A DNA stretch of 64,000 bases, from the NCBI RefSeq assembly GCF_023634865.1, contig NZ_JAMLJN010000003.1, positions 124,001 through 188,000 of the forward strand, written 5' to 3'. A program made the translations under genes and the position numbers. Below the pieces are notes generated by a model that saw only the letters and a program-made list of their open reading frames with translations, made no database searches and was not told the origin of the DNA. Position 1 is the first letter of the stretch; the number at the start of each line of letters is the position of its first letter. Positions 42,943-51,485 of this stretch are shown here, piece after piece. The DNA comes from Flavobacterium fragile (GTDB lineage: Bacteria; Bacteroidota; Bacteroidia; Flavobacteriales; Flavobacteriaceae).

Positions 42943-43008
42943 TATTCAAAATTTTGTGCAAAAGTAACTTTTTTTGCAGAATTTTCTGTTAATAGTCCGT
43001 TTTAAATG

Positions 43009-43038
43009 TTGTGGAATAGTCTCGAATTGTTATTTTTG
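43009..43038 (+). promoter_or_regulatory. Promoter of the SurA-like operon
   Basis: TTG at 43009-43011, 19 bp, TATTTTTG at 43031-43038. A start site about 7 nt further supports translation from the ATG at 43070 rather than from the frame's first ATG at 42974. Confidence 0.65.
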
Positions 43039-43069
43039 TCGATTGCAACTCAAAATGTATACATATATT

Positions 43070-45031
43070 ATGAAAATTAGTCGCTTACTTGTTTTTGTTT
43101 TTTTAATAACACCTTATTTTTTATTGGCCCAAACCAAGGAAGTTTTGTTTTCGATAGACAATAATCCTTATTATACGGATGAATTTGTTAGGGTTTACAA
43201 AAAGAATTTAGATTTAGTAAAAGATGACTCTCAAAAAGATCTGGATAAGTATTTGGAATTGTTTATTGGCTATAAGTTAAAAGTAGAAAAAGCGAATAAA
43301 CTTGGTTTACAAAATGGCAATAATTACCAAAATGAACTAAAATCGTATCGCAACCAATTGTCTAAGAATTATTTGAATGATTCTAAAGTTACTAATGAGT
43401 TGATTCAAGAAGCATATGACAGATTGCAACAAGAGGTAAGAGCATCTCATATCTTAGTTTTAGTAGATGAAGGAGCTTCTCCGGCTGATACTTTAAAAGC
43501 CTATCAAAAAATTACAGCTATTAAAAAGCGATTAGATGCAGGTGAGGATTTTATAACGGTAGCCCAACAAACTTCTGAAGATCCATCTGTAAAAGAAAAT
43601 AATGGTGATTTGGGTTATTTTTCTGCCTTTAGAATGGTTTACCCATTTGAAAATGCTGCTTACCATACTCCTGTAGGTCAAGTTTCCAAGCCTTTTAGAA
43701 CTCGTTTTGGTTATCATTTGGTTAAAGTAGCAGACAAGAGAGCTAATCGTGGTGAAGTAACAGTGGCTCATATTATGCTTTTAAAACAAGATGAAAATGG
43801 CCCAAAAGAAAAAGCGAAATCTACTATAGATGCTATTTATCAAAAAATCCAACAAGGCGAAAGTTTTGAAAGTTTGGCCCAACAATTTTCAGAGGACAAG
43901 TCTTCCGCATCTAAAGGTGGTATTTTGCAACGTTTTGGATCGGGGCAGTTGAGTTCGGAAGAGTTTGAAAATGTTGCATTTGGTTTAAAAGAAAGACAAC
44001 AAATATCGGCTCCTTTTGAAACGCAATTTGGATGGCATATTGTAAAACTAATCGAAAAACATCCTGTTGGTTCGCTATCAGAAATGAAATCAGAATTGGA
44101 AGATAAAATAAAAAGAGATGAACGCTCCTTATTAATCACTAATTCCTTAGCCAAAAAGTTACGTTCTAAATATGATGTGAATAAGAATCTCACATTACTC
44201 TCTAAAGTCAAGTCTGTTGTAAATGATAAATTCTACAATCAAACTTGGGAAGTTCCAGCCAAAAACAATCAATTAGAGGGAGTAGTCTTAACCCTAAATA
44301 AGGTTAAAAAAGTAAATTCTAAGGTGTTTTTAGATTATATATCTTCTAGTCAGAAGGGGAATATAAAAACAAAACCTATTTCGAGATTGGTGGATGAATT
44401 GTTTGAAAAATTTACTGATGAACAAGTATTGGCTTATTACAATGATAATTTGGAAAATGAATTCCCAGAGTTTCGATATGTAATGGATGAGTATCGTGAT
44501 GGTTTGTTGCTTTTTGACTTAATGGAAAAAGAGATATGGAATAGAGCAAAGAATGATACCTTAGCTTTGAATACCTATTTTCAAGACAACATTAAGAATT
44601 ATCAGTGGAAAAAAAGATTACAAGCGGATATTTTATCATCTACTGATTTGAAAATAATTGAGAAGGCACAAAAGTTCTTGAAAAAAGGAAAATCATTGGA
44701 TTACATTAAAGCAGAACTAAATAAAGACGGAAAAGTTAACATTATATCAAAATCAGGTCTTTATGAAATAGATGCTGACGTCTTATCACAATTTAATAAT
44801 TTGTCTAAAGGAGTTTCATCAATTGTTTCGAAAGATAATTATTATTTTGTAGTTCATGTAATTGATGAAAAACCATCAGGTAATAAGGAATTATCAGAAA
44901 CTAAAGGAAGAGTTATTAGCGATTATCAGCAATATTTAGAAAATCATTGGGTTGACGAATTGAAAAAAGAATTTTCAATAAAAGTAAATCAAGATGTGTT
45001 TTTAAAGGTGAAGAATCAATTGAGTAAATAA
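43070..45031 (+). CDS. Periplasmic peptidylprolyl isomerase, two parvulin domains
   Basis: I start at 43070 (653 codons), where MKISRLLVFVFLITPYFLLA gives a signal peptide and the promoter lies just upstream. Two parvulin (PpiC) domains follow: about 105-215 (EVRASHILVLVDE, GDLGYFSAFRMVYPFENAAY and FGYHLVKV) and about 220-325 (VTVAHIMLLK, GGILQRFGSGQLSSEEFENV and FGWHIVKL). The rest, residues 330-653, is helical without a known catalytic motif. With the two next genes it forms a SurA-type chaperone operon for outer-membrane protein folding. Its stop overlaps the next ATG (TAATG). Confidence 0.9.
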   Translation: MKISRLLVFVFLITPYFLLAQTKEVLFSIDNNPYYTDEFVRVYKKNLDLVKDDSQKDLDKYLELFIGYKLKVEKANKLGLQNGNNYQNELKSYRNQLSKNYLNDSKVTNELIQEAYDRLQQEVRASHILVLVDEGASPADTLKAYQKITAIKKRLDAGEDFITVAQQTSEDPSVKENNGDLGYFSAFRMVYPFENAAYHTPVGQVSKPFRTRFGYHLVKVADKRANRGEVTVAHIMLLKQDENGPKEKAKSTIDAIYQKIQQGESFESLAQQFSEDKSSASKGGILQRFGSGQLSSEEFENVAFGLKERQQISAPFETQFGWHIVKLIEKHPVGSLSEMKSELEDKIKRDERSLLITNSLAKKLRSKYDVNKNLTLLSKVKSVVNDKFYNQTWEVPAKNNQLEGVVLTLNKVKKVNSKVFLDYISSSQKGNIKTKPISRLVDELFEKFTDEQVLAYYNDNLENEFPEFRYVMDEYRDGLLLFDLMEKEIWNRAKNDTLALNTYFQDNIKNYQWKKRLQADILSSTDLKIIEKAQKFLKKGKSLDYIKAELNKDGKVNIISKSGLYEIDADVLSQFNNLSKGVSSIVSKDNYYFVVHVIDEKPSGNKELSETKGRVISDYQQYLENHWVDELKKEFSIKVNQDVFLKVKNQLSK

Positions 45032-45882
45032 TGAAATACTGGACTTCTATATTTTTGCTTTTCCTATTGGTAGCTTCGTGTGATTATTTTAAACCACCGA
45101 AGGAGCCCAAAGCTATTGCGCGTGTTGGGAAAAGTTATTTATATGAGTCCGATATTTTAAACTTGGTTCCTAATGGAACTTCAAAAGAAGATAGCATCAC
45201 CATTGTGAAATCATTTATTGATCGATGGGCAACACAAAAATTATTGTTTGAAGCGGCAGAGAAAAACATTGGGAAAGATCAAGTTGAAGCATTTAACGAC
45301 TTGATTGAGCAATATAAAGTTGATTTATATACTGAGGCATATCTGGAAAATTTAGTAATACGTCAGGTTGATACTCTGGTTACGGAATCTCAGATTCAGG
45401 ATTACTACAATAAAAATAAACAGTATTTCAAGAATCCTTCAGAATTGGTAAAGTTACGATACATTAATTTAGTTAAAGAAAATCCAAAATTTGCTAAAAT
45501 TAAATCAAAGTTTACTTCCTTTACCAAAAAAGATAAGAAAGAGCTTGAGCAAATGGCAGTTCAGTTTAAAAGTTATGCTTTTAACGACTCTATTTGGGTG
45601 GATATTAATCAGGTTTATGAGAAAATCCCGTTCATAAACATTGACAACAAGCAACATTATATTTCAAGTGGTAGTAACTTTCAGTATCCTGATTCAACTA
45701 CTATTTGGTTAGTAAAAGTGAATAGTGTTTTACCAAAAGATAGTGCAACTCCGTTAGAGTTTTTAAAACCAACTATAAAACAAATTATAATAAATAATAG
45801 AAAATTAGAATTAATTAATACTTTAGAAAAAGAGATTACGAATGACGCAATCAAAGACAATAAATATGAAATTTATAAATAA
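45031..45882 (+). CDS. SurA-like lipoprotein lacking a clear PPIase domain
   Basis: A 283-aa lipoprotein (LLLVASCDY, Cys17). The N-terminal helix pattern IARVGKSYLYESDILNLVPNG followed by SIDR and SFIDRWATQKLLFEAAEKN matches the SurA/PrsA N-terminal chaperone domain, with YYNKNKQYFKNPSELVKLRYI following. The segment where a parvulin domain would lie (about 130-220) lacks the usual GG..G and F..HII signatures, so it is probably a chaperone without isomerase activity. It overlaps both neighbours (1 base with the upstream gene, 17 bases with the downstream one), indicating tight coupling. Confidence 0.82.
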   Translation: MKYWTSIFLLFLLVASCDYFKPPKEPKAIARVGKSYLYESDILNLVPNGTSKEDSITIVKSFIDRWATQKLLFEAAEKNIGKDQVEAFNDLIEQYKVDLYTEAYLENLVIRQVDTLVTESQIQDYYNKNKQYFKNPSELVKLRYINLVKENPKFAKIKSKFTSFTKKDKKELEQMAVQFKSYAFNDSIWVDINQVYEKIPFINIDNKQHYISSGSNFQYPDSTTIWLVKVNSVLPKDSATPLEFLKPTIKQIIINNRKLELINTLEKEITNDAIKDNKYEIYK

Positions 45883-47221
45883 GAAATTACTTTTTGCATT
45901 ACTATTAATAACATCGTCAGCAGTATTTGCACAACCTAAAAGACAAAAAGTAGATGGCGTAATTGCTGTTGTAGGCGATTATGTGGTGTTGGATTCTGAT
46001 ATTGATTTAGAATTGATAACCTTAAAATCACAAGGAATTGATGTGAAAAATATCACTCGTTGCGAATTATTAGGAAAGCAATTAGAAGATAAATTATATG
46101 CACATCAAGCGGTTCAAGACAGTATAGTAGTATCAGATGCTGAGGTAAATTCATTTTTGAATGAACAAATTGATGCAGCTGTTGAACAAATTGGTTCGAT
46201 TGATAAGGTAGTTAAATATTACAACAAGAAAAACGTAGAAGAGTTAAGAAGTCATTTTTTCGATGTAGTAAAAATGAATAAGTTAACTACTCAAATGCAA
46301 AAGAAAATTGTTGACGGGGTTGAAATAACACCTGAAGAAGTGCGTAATTTCTTTAAAGGAATCCCTGCAGATGAAATACCTACCGTGGGAGCTGAAATGG
46401 AGATTGCTCAAATCGTTGTGAAGCCTGTGATTTCAGAAGACGAGAAAAACAATGTAATCAATAAGTTGAAAGAAATAAAACAAGATGTTTTAAATGGGTC
46501 GAGTTTTTTCAGTAAGGCAGTTTTGTTTTCAGAAGATCCTGGTTCTAGTTCGAATGGAGGATATTACAAAATGAATCGTAAAACGCCTTTTGTGAAAGAA
46601 TTTAAAGATGTTGCTTTTAGTTTGGCTGAAGGAGAAATATCAGAACCTTTTGAAACGGAATTTGGATTTCACATTATTTACGTGGAGAAAATTAAAGGTC
46701 AAGATGTAGAATTACGTCATATTTTAATTACACCAAAAGTTTCTTCTCAAGCTATTAAAGACGCTAAAGAAAAAATTGAGCAAATCAGAACTAAAATTGT
46801 AAACAAAGAAATTTCTTTTGCTGATGCTGCTCGTTCTTCATCTGATGAAAAAGAAACACGAAATAATGGTGGTGTTTTGTTAAATCCAAGAACTATGGAG
46901 CCAAAATTCGAATTGACAAAAATGGACCCTGTATTATATGCACAAGTTTCGGATTTAAAAGACGGCGAGGTTACTATGCCAATTCTAGATGAAGCTAGAG
47001 GAATGGGTAAGTTTTATAAAATCATCACTGTAAATAACAGAACTGAAGAACATCAAGCAGATTTTGCGAAAGATTATTTAAAGATCAAAGAGTTGGCTTT
47101 AAAAGACAAACAAATTAAAGCTATTGCTAAGTGGTCTGAAGAAAAAATTAAAGAGACCTACATTAAAATTGGAGATGATTATAAGGATTGCCCATTTGCC
47201 AACAATTGGTTAAAAAAGTAA
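45866..47221 (+). CDS. SurA-like chaperone/peptidylprolyl isomerase
   Basis: I start at 45866 (MKFINKKLLFALLLITSSAV, 451 codons); the frame's earlier ATG at 45842 would add eight charged residues before the signal peptide. The N-terminal SurA-type domain (VDGVIAVVGDYVVLDSDIDLEL) is followed by two parvulin repeats: about 175-275 (EIAQIVVKP, NGGYYKMNRKTPFVKEFKDV, FGFHIIYV) and about 278-390 (ELRHILITP, NGGVL). It is the last gene of the three-gene operon and most like classical SurA, which escorts outer-membrane proteins through the periplasm. Confidence 0.9.
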   Translation: MKFINKKLLFALLLITSSAVFAQPKRQKVDGVIAVVGDYVVLDSDIDLELITLKSQGIDVKNITRCELLGKQLEDKLYAHQAVQDSIVVSDAEVNSFLNEQIDAAVEQIGSIDKVVKYYNKKNVEELRSHFFDVVKMNKLTTQMQKKIVDGVEITPEEVRNFFKGIPADEIPTVGAEMEIAQIVVKPVISEDEKNNVINKLKEIKQDVLNGSSFFSKAVLFSEDPGSSSNGGYYKMNRKTPFVKEFKDVAFSLAEGEISEPFETEFGFHIIYVEKIKGQDVELRHILITPKVSSQAIKDAKEKIEQIRTKIVNKEISFADAARSSSDEKETRNNGGVLLNPRTMEPKFELTKMDPVLYAQVSDLKDGEVTMPILDEARGMGKFYKIITVNNRTEEHQADFAKDYLKIKELALKDKQIKAIAKWSEEKIKETYIKIGDDYKDCPFANNWLKK

Positions 47222-47229
47222 ACTATATT

Positions 47230-47263
47230 AATACCCTCTGAAAATTTTCAAAGGGTATTTTTT
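47230..47263 (+). terminator. Terminator of the SurA-like operon
   Basis: AATACCCT pairs with AGGGTATT; inside, TGAAAATTTTCA is itself self-complementary. A T run follows. Confidence 0.8.
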
Positions 47264-47329
47264 CATAAAAAATAATTATCTTAGTTTCTTTATCAGAACA
47301 CCTTTTACCCATTACTAAAATTAGAATTT

Positions 47330-48283
47330 ATGTCAGACGTTACGCTTATTAATGAATTAGTAAAAAGACAAAATGAATTAAAGTTAGAGATAGCTAAAGT
47401 GATTGTAGGTCAGAATGAGGTAGTACATCAAATAGTGATGAGTATTTTTTCAGGTGGTCATGCTTTGTTAATAGGAGTTCCGGGACTTGCTAAGACTTTG
47501 ATGGTGAATACTATATCTCAAGCGCTAGGGTTGCAGTTCAAACGCATTCAGTTTACACCTGATTTAATGCCGTCTGATATTTTGGGAAGTGAAATCTTAG
47601 ACGAAAATCGCAATTTTAAATTTATAAAAGGGCCTATTTTTTCGAATATTATTTTGGCAGATGAAATAAACAGAACGCCTCCTAAAACACAAGCCGCTTT
47701 ATTGGAGGCTATGCAAGAACGTGCCGTAACTGTTGCCGGGCATCATTATAAATTAGATTTGCCTTATTTTGTATTGGCTACTCAAAACCCTATAGAGCAA
47801 GAAGGAACATATCCGCTTCCTGAAGCGCAATTGGATCGTTTTATGTTTGCGATTAAGTTGGATTATCCTACTTTTGAAGAAGAAGTAAATGTGGTAAAAT
47901 CTACTACTTCTGATTTTAAGCCTGAAGTAAAACCATTATTTACAGCCCAAGAAATTATCGATTTTCAAAATGTAATCCGAAAAATGCCTGTGGCGGATAA
48001 TGTGATTGAATATGCCGTTACTTTAGTCAGCAAAACACGTCCCGATAATCCTTTGTCTAATGAGTTTGTGAAAACCTATATTGATTGGGGGGCAGGACCA
48101 AGAGCTTCTCAGAATTTAATTTTAGCAGCTAAAACCAATGCGGCATTTAATGGTAAATTTTCTCCTGATATCGAAGATGTAAAATCGGTAGCTATAGGTA
48201 TTTTACGTCACCGAATAGTAAAAAATTATAAAGCGGATGCAGAGGGTATAACTGAAGAACAAATCATTAAGAAGTTGTTCTAA
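47330..48283 (+). CDS. MoxR family AAA+ ATPase
   Basis: A 317-aa AAA+ ATPase of the MoxR type. Walker A is GVPGLAKT (about 48-55), Walker B is NIILADEINRTPPKTQAALLEAMQ (about 105-128), and sensor residues follow in LATQNPIEQEGTYPLPEAQLDRFMF. Such proteins act as chaperones, often assembling or activating partner proteins with DUF58 and von Willebrand A domains. Those usual partners (a DUF58 and VWA gene cluster) are not in this window, so it stands as an orphan between the SurA operon and the aconitase genes. Confidence 0.9.
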   Translation: MSDVTLINELVKRQNELKLEIAKVIVGQNEVVHQIVMSIFSGGHALLIGVPGLAKTLMVNTISQALGLQFKRIQFTPDLMPSDILGSEILDENRNFKFIKGPIFSNIILADEINRTPPKTQAALLEAMQERAVTVAGHHYKLDLPYFVLATQNPIEQEGTYPLPEAQLDRFMFAIKLDYPTFEEEVNVVKSTTSDFKPEVKPLFTAQEIIDFQNVIRKMPVADNVIEYAVTLVSKTRPDNPLSNEFVKTYIDWGAGPRASQNLILAAKTNAAFNGKFSPDIEDVKSVAIGILRHRIVKNYKADAEGITEEQIIKKLF

Positions 48284-48580
48284 TTTCTTTTAAGCATAGC
48301 ATTTTGTGGACTTCCGATAGTGGAAATGCACCTTTGTTTTGTTACTCTTTTAAAAACAAGTATTGTTTTTTGCTGATTTAACAAAACTTTGATTTTAAAT
48401 TACGAATTATTCAAAATATTTTTGTTTTATCGAATTTTATTGAAAAATAAATACTAAAATAAAATCTTTGTAAATAATAATTCTTCTATTTAGGCTTTTT
48501 ATTAAAAATTTTTAAATTTGATTAAGATTTATTAAATTTGTGCCACTTTAACAACAAACACTAATTAACTTATTTATAGT
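48284..48580. other. Intergenic region, 297 bp, before acnB
   Basis: AT-rich, with no gene. It contains AAAACAA-GTA-TTGTTTT (48353-48369), a 7-bp-arm palindrome, and two TAAATTTG boxes (48513-48520 and 48533-48540). The second box ends 40 bp before the acnB ATG and is the better promoter candidate. I see no riboswitch or tRNA. Confidence 0.5.
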
Positions 48581-51370
48581 ATGGCATTAGCTGCTGAAAT
48601 GAATCTTTATAACGAATACATTAAAGAGATCGAGGAAAGAAAAGGTCAAGGATTACATCCAAAACCAATTGATAGTGCTGATTTATTAAACGAAATCATT
48701 GCTCAAATCAAAGATACAAACAATGCAAATAGAGAAGATTGCTTGCAATTTTTCATCTATAACACTTTGCCGGGAACTACTCCTGCTGCTGGTGCTAAGG
48801 CTAAATTCTTGAAAGAAATTATTTTAGGGCAAGAAGTAGTGGCTGAAATTACTCCAACTTTTGCTTTTGAATTGTTATCGCACATGAAAGGTGGACCATC
48901 TATCGTAGTATTGTTAGATTTAGCTTTAGGAAACGATGAAGCAATTGCGAAACAAGCGGCTGAAGTTTTAAAAACACAGGTTTACTTATACGATGCCGAT
49001 ATGGATCGTTTAAAAGTAGCATATGAAAATGGAAATGCAGTAGCAAAAGCTATTTTAGAAAGCTATGCAAAAGCGGAGTTTTTTACTAAACTTCCAGAAG
49101 TTGCAGAGGAAATCAAAGTGGTAACTTTTATCGCTGGAGAAGGTGATATTTCTACCGATTTATTATCTCCAGGAAATCAAGCGCACTCGCGTTCTGACCG
49201 TGAATTACACGGAAAATGTATGATTACACCTCAAGCGCAAGAAGAAATTAAAGCCTTACAAGCGCAACATCCAGATAAATCGGTAATGTTAATTGCTGAA
49301 AAAGGCACGATGGGTGTAGGTTCTTCTCGTATGTCAGGTGTAAATAACGTAGCACTTTGGACAGGTAAACAAGCAAGTCCTTATGTACCATTCGTGAATT
49401 TCGCTCCAATCGTAGGAGGAACCAATGGAATTTCTCCAATTTTCTTAACTACAGTTGACGTAACAGGAGGAATTGGAATCGATTTAAAAAACTGGGTTAA
49501 AAAGACCGATGCTAACGGTGAATTAGTTCGCGATGAAAATGGGGAACCAGTTTTAGAGCAAGTATATTCAGTTGCAACTGGAACTGTTTTGACCATCAAT
49601 ACAAAAACAAAAAAATTATACAACGGTGATCAAGAATTGATCGATATTTCAAGATCATTCACCCCACAAAAAATGGAATTTATCAAAGCGGGTGGTTCGT
49701 ACGCTATCGTTTTTGGTAAAAAACTTCAAACTTTTGCTGCTAAAACTTTAGGAATTGAAGCACCTCTTGTATACGCTCCTTCAAAAGAGATTCACATTGA
49801 AGGTCAAGGATTAACGGCAGTTGAGAAAATTTTCAATAAAAATGCAGTTGGGACTCTTTCTAAACAAGTGTTGCATGCTGGTTCTGATGTTCGTGTTACA
49901 GTAAACATTGTAGGTTCGCAAGATACTACAGGTTTAATGACGGCTCAAGAATTAGAATCGATGGCAGCAACTGTAATTTCTCCAATTGTTGATGCAGCGT
50001 ACCAATCAGGTTGTCATACAGCATCTGTTTGGGATAAAAAAGCACAAGCAAACATCCCGAAATTAATGCAGTTCATGAATGATTTCGGATTGATTACAGC
50101 ACGTGATCCAAAAGGGGTTTATCATCCAATGACCGACGTAATTCACAAAGTATTAAATGATATTACAGTTGATGAGTGGGCTATTATTATTGGTGGTGAC
50201 TCACATACTAGAATGTCAAAAGGGGTTGCTTTCGGTGCAGATTCGGGAACTGTTGCTCTTGCTTTAGCAACGGGTGAAGCTTCAATGCCAATTCCTCAAT
50301 CGGTAAAAGTGACTTTCAAAGGAAGCATGCCTGATTATATGGATTTCCGAGATGTAGTTCATGCTACTCAAGCGCAAATGTTGCACCAATTTGGTGGTGA
50401 AAATGTTTTCCAAGGAAGAATTATCGAAGTTCACATTGGAACATTAACCGCTGATCAAGCGTTTACATTTACTGACTGGACTGCTGAAATGAAAGCGAAA
50501 GCATCTATTTGTATTTCTGAAGATGAAACTTTAATCGAATCTTTAGAAATTGCAAAAGGAAGAATCCAAATCATGATTGATAAAGGCATGGACAACAAAA
50601 ACCGTGTTCTTCAAGGATTAATCGATAAAGCAAACAAGCGTATTGCAGAGATCCGTTCAGGTGAAAAACCAGCGTTACGTCCAGATGCAAATGCAAAATA
50701 TTATGCTGAAGTGGTCGTAGATTTAGATCAAATTGCTGAGCCAATGATTGCTGACCCAGATGTTAACAATAAAGATGTTTCAAAACGTTATACGCACGAT
50801 ACGATTCGTCCGCTTTCTTTCTACGGCGGTGATAAAAAAGTAGATTTAGGATTCATCGGTTCTTGTATGGTTCACAAGGGAGATATGAAAATCTTAGCGC
50901 AAATGTTGAAAAATATCGAAAAACAACAAGGTAAAGTGGAATTTAAAGCGCCATTAGTAGTTGCTCCTCCAACATACAATATTGTTGACGAATTAAAAGC
51001 AGAAGGCGATTGGGAAGTATTACAAAAATATTCAGGTTTCGAATTTGATGATAATGCACCAAAAGCAGTTGCTCGTACCGAATATGAAAACATGTTGTAT
51101 TTAGAGCGTCCGGGTTGTAACCTTTGTATGGGGAACCAAGAAAAAGCGTCTAAAGGAGATACGGTAATGGCAACATCAACTCGTTTGTTCCAAGGTCGTG
51201 TTGTAGAAGACTCTGCAGAGAAAAAAGGAGAATCATTATTATCATCTACTCCTGTTGTAGTATTGTCAACTATTTTAGGAAGAACCCCTTCAATTGAAGA
51301 ATACAAAAAAGCGGTGGATGGAATCAACTTAACTAAGTTTGCTCCATCTCACAAATTGTTAGTAGGATAA
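48581..51370 (+). CDS. acnB: Aconitate hydratase B / 2-methylisocitrate dehydratase
   Basis: A 929-aa AcnB-type aconitase that interconverts citrate and isocitrate in the TCA cycle. The HEAT-like N-terminal domain (residues 1-150) and the swivel domain come before the catalytic core, the reverse of AcnA order. Iron-sulfur cluster cysteines fit the sequence: one in YQSGCHTASVWDK and a pair in ERPGCNLCMGNQ. The typical signature GGDSHTRMSKGVAFGADSGTVALA is present. A second, AcnA-type enzyme is encoded 115 bp downstream. A hairpin terminator lies between them. Confidence 0.95.
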   Translation: MALAAEMNLYNEYIKEIEERKGQGLHPKPIDSADLLNEIIAQIKDTNNANREDCLQFFIYNTLPGTTPAAGAKAKFLKEIILGQEVVAEITPTFAFELLSHMKGGPSIVVLLDLALGNDEAIAKQAAEVLKTQVYLYDADMDRLKVAYENGNAVAKAILESYAKAEFFTKLPEVAEEIKVVTFIAGEGDISTDLLSPGNQAHSRSDRELHGKCMITPQAQEEIKALQAQHPDKSVMLIAEKGTMGVGSSRMSGVNNVALWTGKQASPYVPFVNFAPIVGGTNGISPIFLTTVDVTGGIGIDLKNWVKKTDANGELVRDENGEPVLEQVYSVATGTVLTINTKTKKLYNGDQELIDISRSFTPQKMEFIKAGGSYAIVFGKKLQTFAAKTLGIEAPLVYAPSKEIHIEGQGLTAVEKIFNKNAVGTLSKQVLHAGSDVRVTVNIVGSQDTTGLMTAQELESMAATVISPIVDAAYQSGCHTASVWDKKAQANIPKLMQFMNDFGLITARDPKGVYHPMTDVIHKVLNDITVDEWAIIIGGDSHTRMSKGVAFGADSGTVALALATGEASMPIPQSVKVTFKGSMPDYMDFRDVVHATQAQMLHQFGGENVFQGRIIEVHIGTLTADQAFTFTDWTAEMKAKASICISEDETLIESLEIAKGRIQIMIDKGMDNKNRVLQGLIDKANKRIAEIRSGEKPALRPDANAKYYAEVVVDLDQIAEPMIADPDVNNKDVSKRYTHDTIRPLSFYGGDKKVDLGFIGSCMVHKGDMKILAQMLKNIEKQQGKVEFKAPLVVAPPTYNIVDELKAEGDWEVLQKYSGFEFDDNAPKAVARTEYENMLYLERPGCNLCMGNQEKASKGDTVMATSTRLFQGRVVEDSAEKKGESLLSSTPVVVLSTILGRTPSIEEYKKAVDGINLTKFAPSHKLLVG

Positions 51371-51391
51371 TTAAATCTAAATATCAAAATG

Positions 51392-51421
51392 AAAAGCTCA
51401 AGTTTTTTTACTTGGGCTTTT
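51392..51421 (+). terminator. Terminator after acnB
   Basis: AAAAGCTCAAGT pairs with ACTTGGGCTTTT (one G.U) over 12 positions, followed by TTTG and T-rich sequence. Confidence 0.75.
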
Positions 51422-51485
51422 TTGTTTTTATCTGTTCAATTTTTTGTAAATTAGTGGGATTAAATAACAAACAAAATAAATTACT

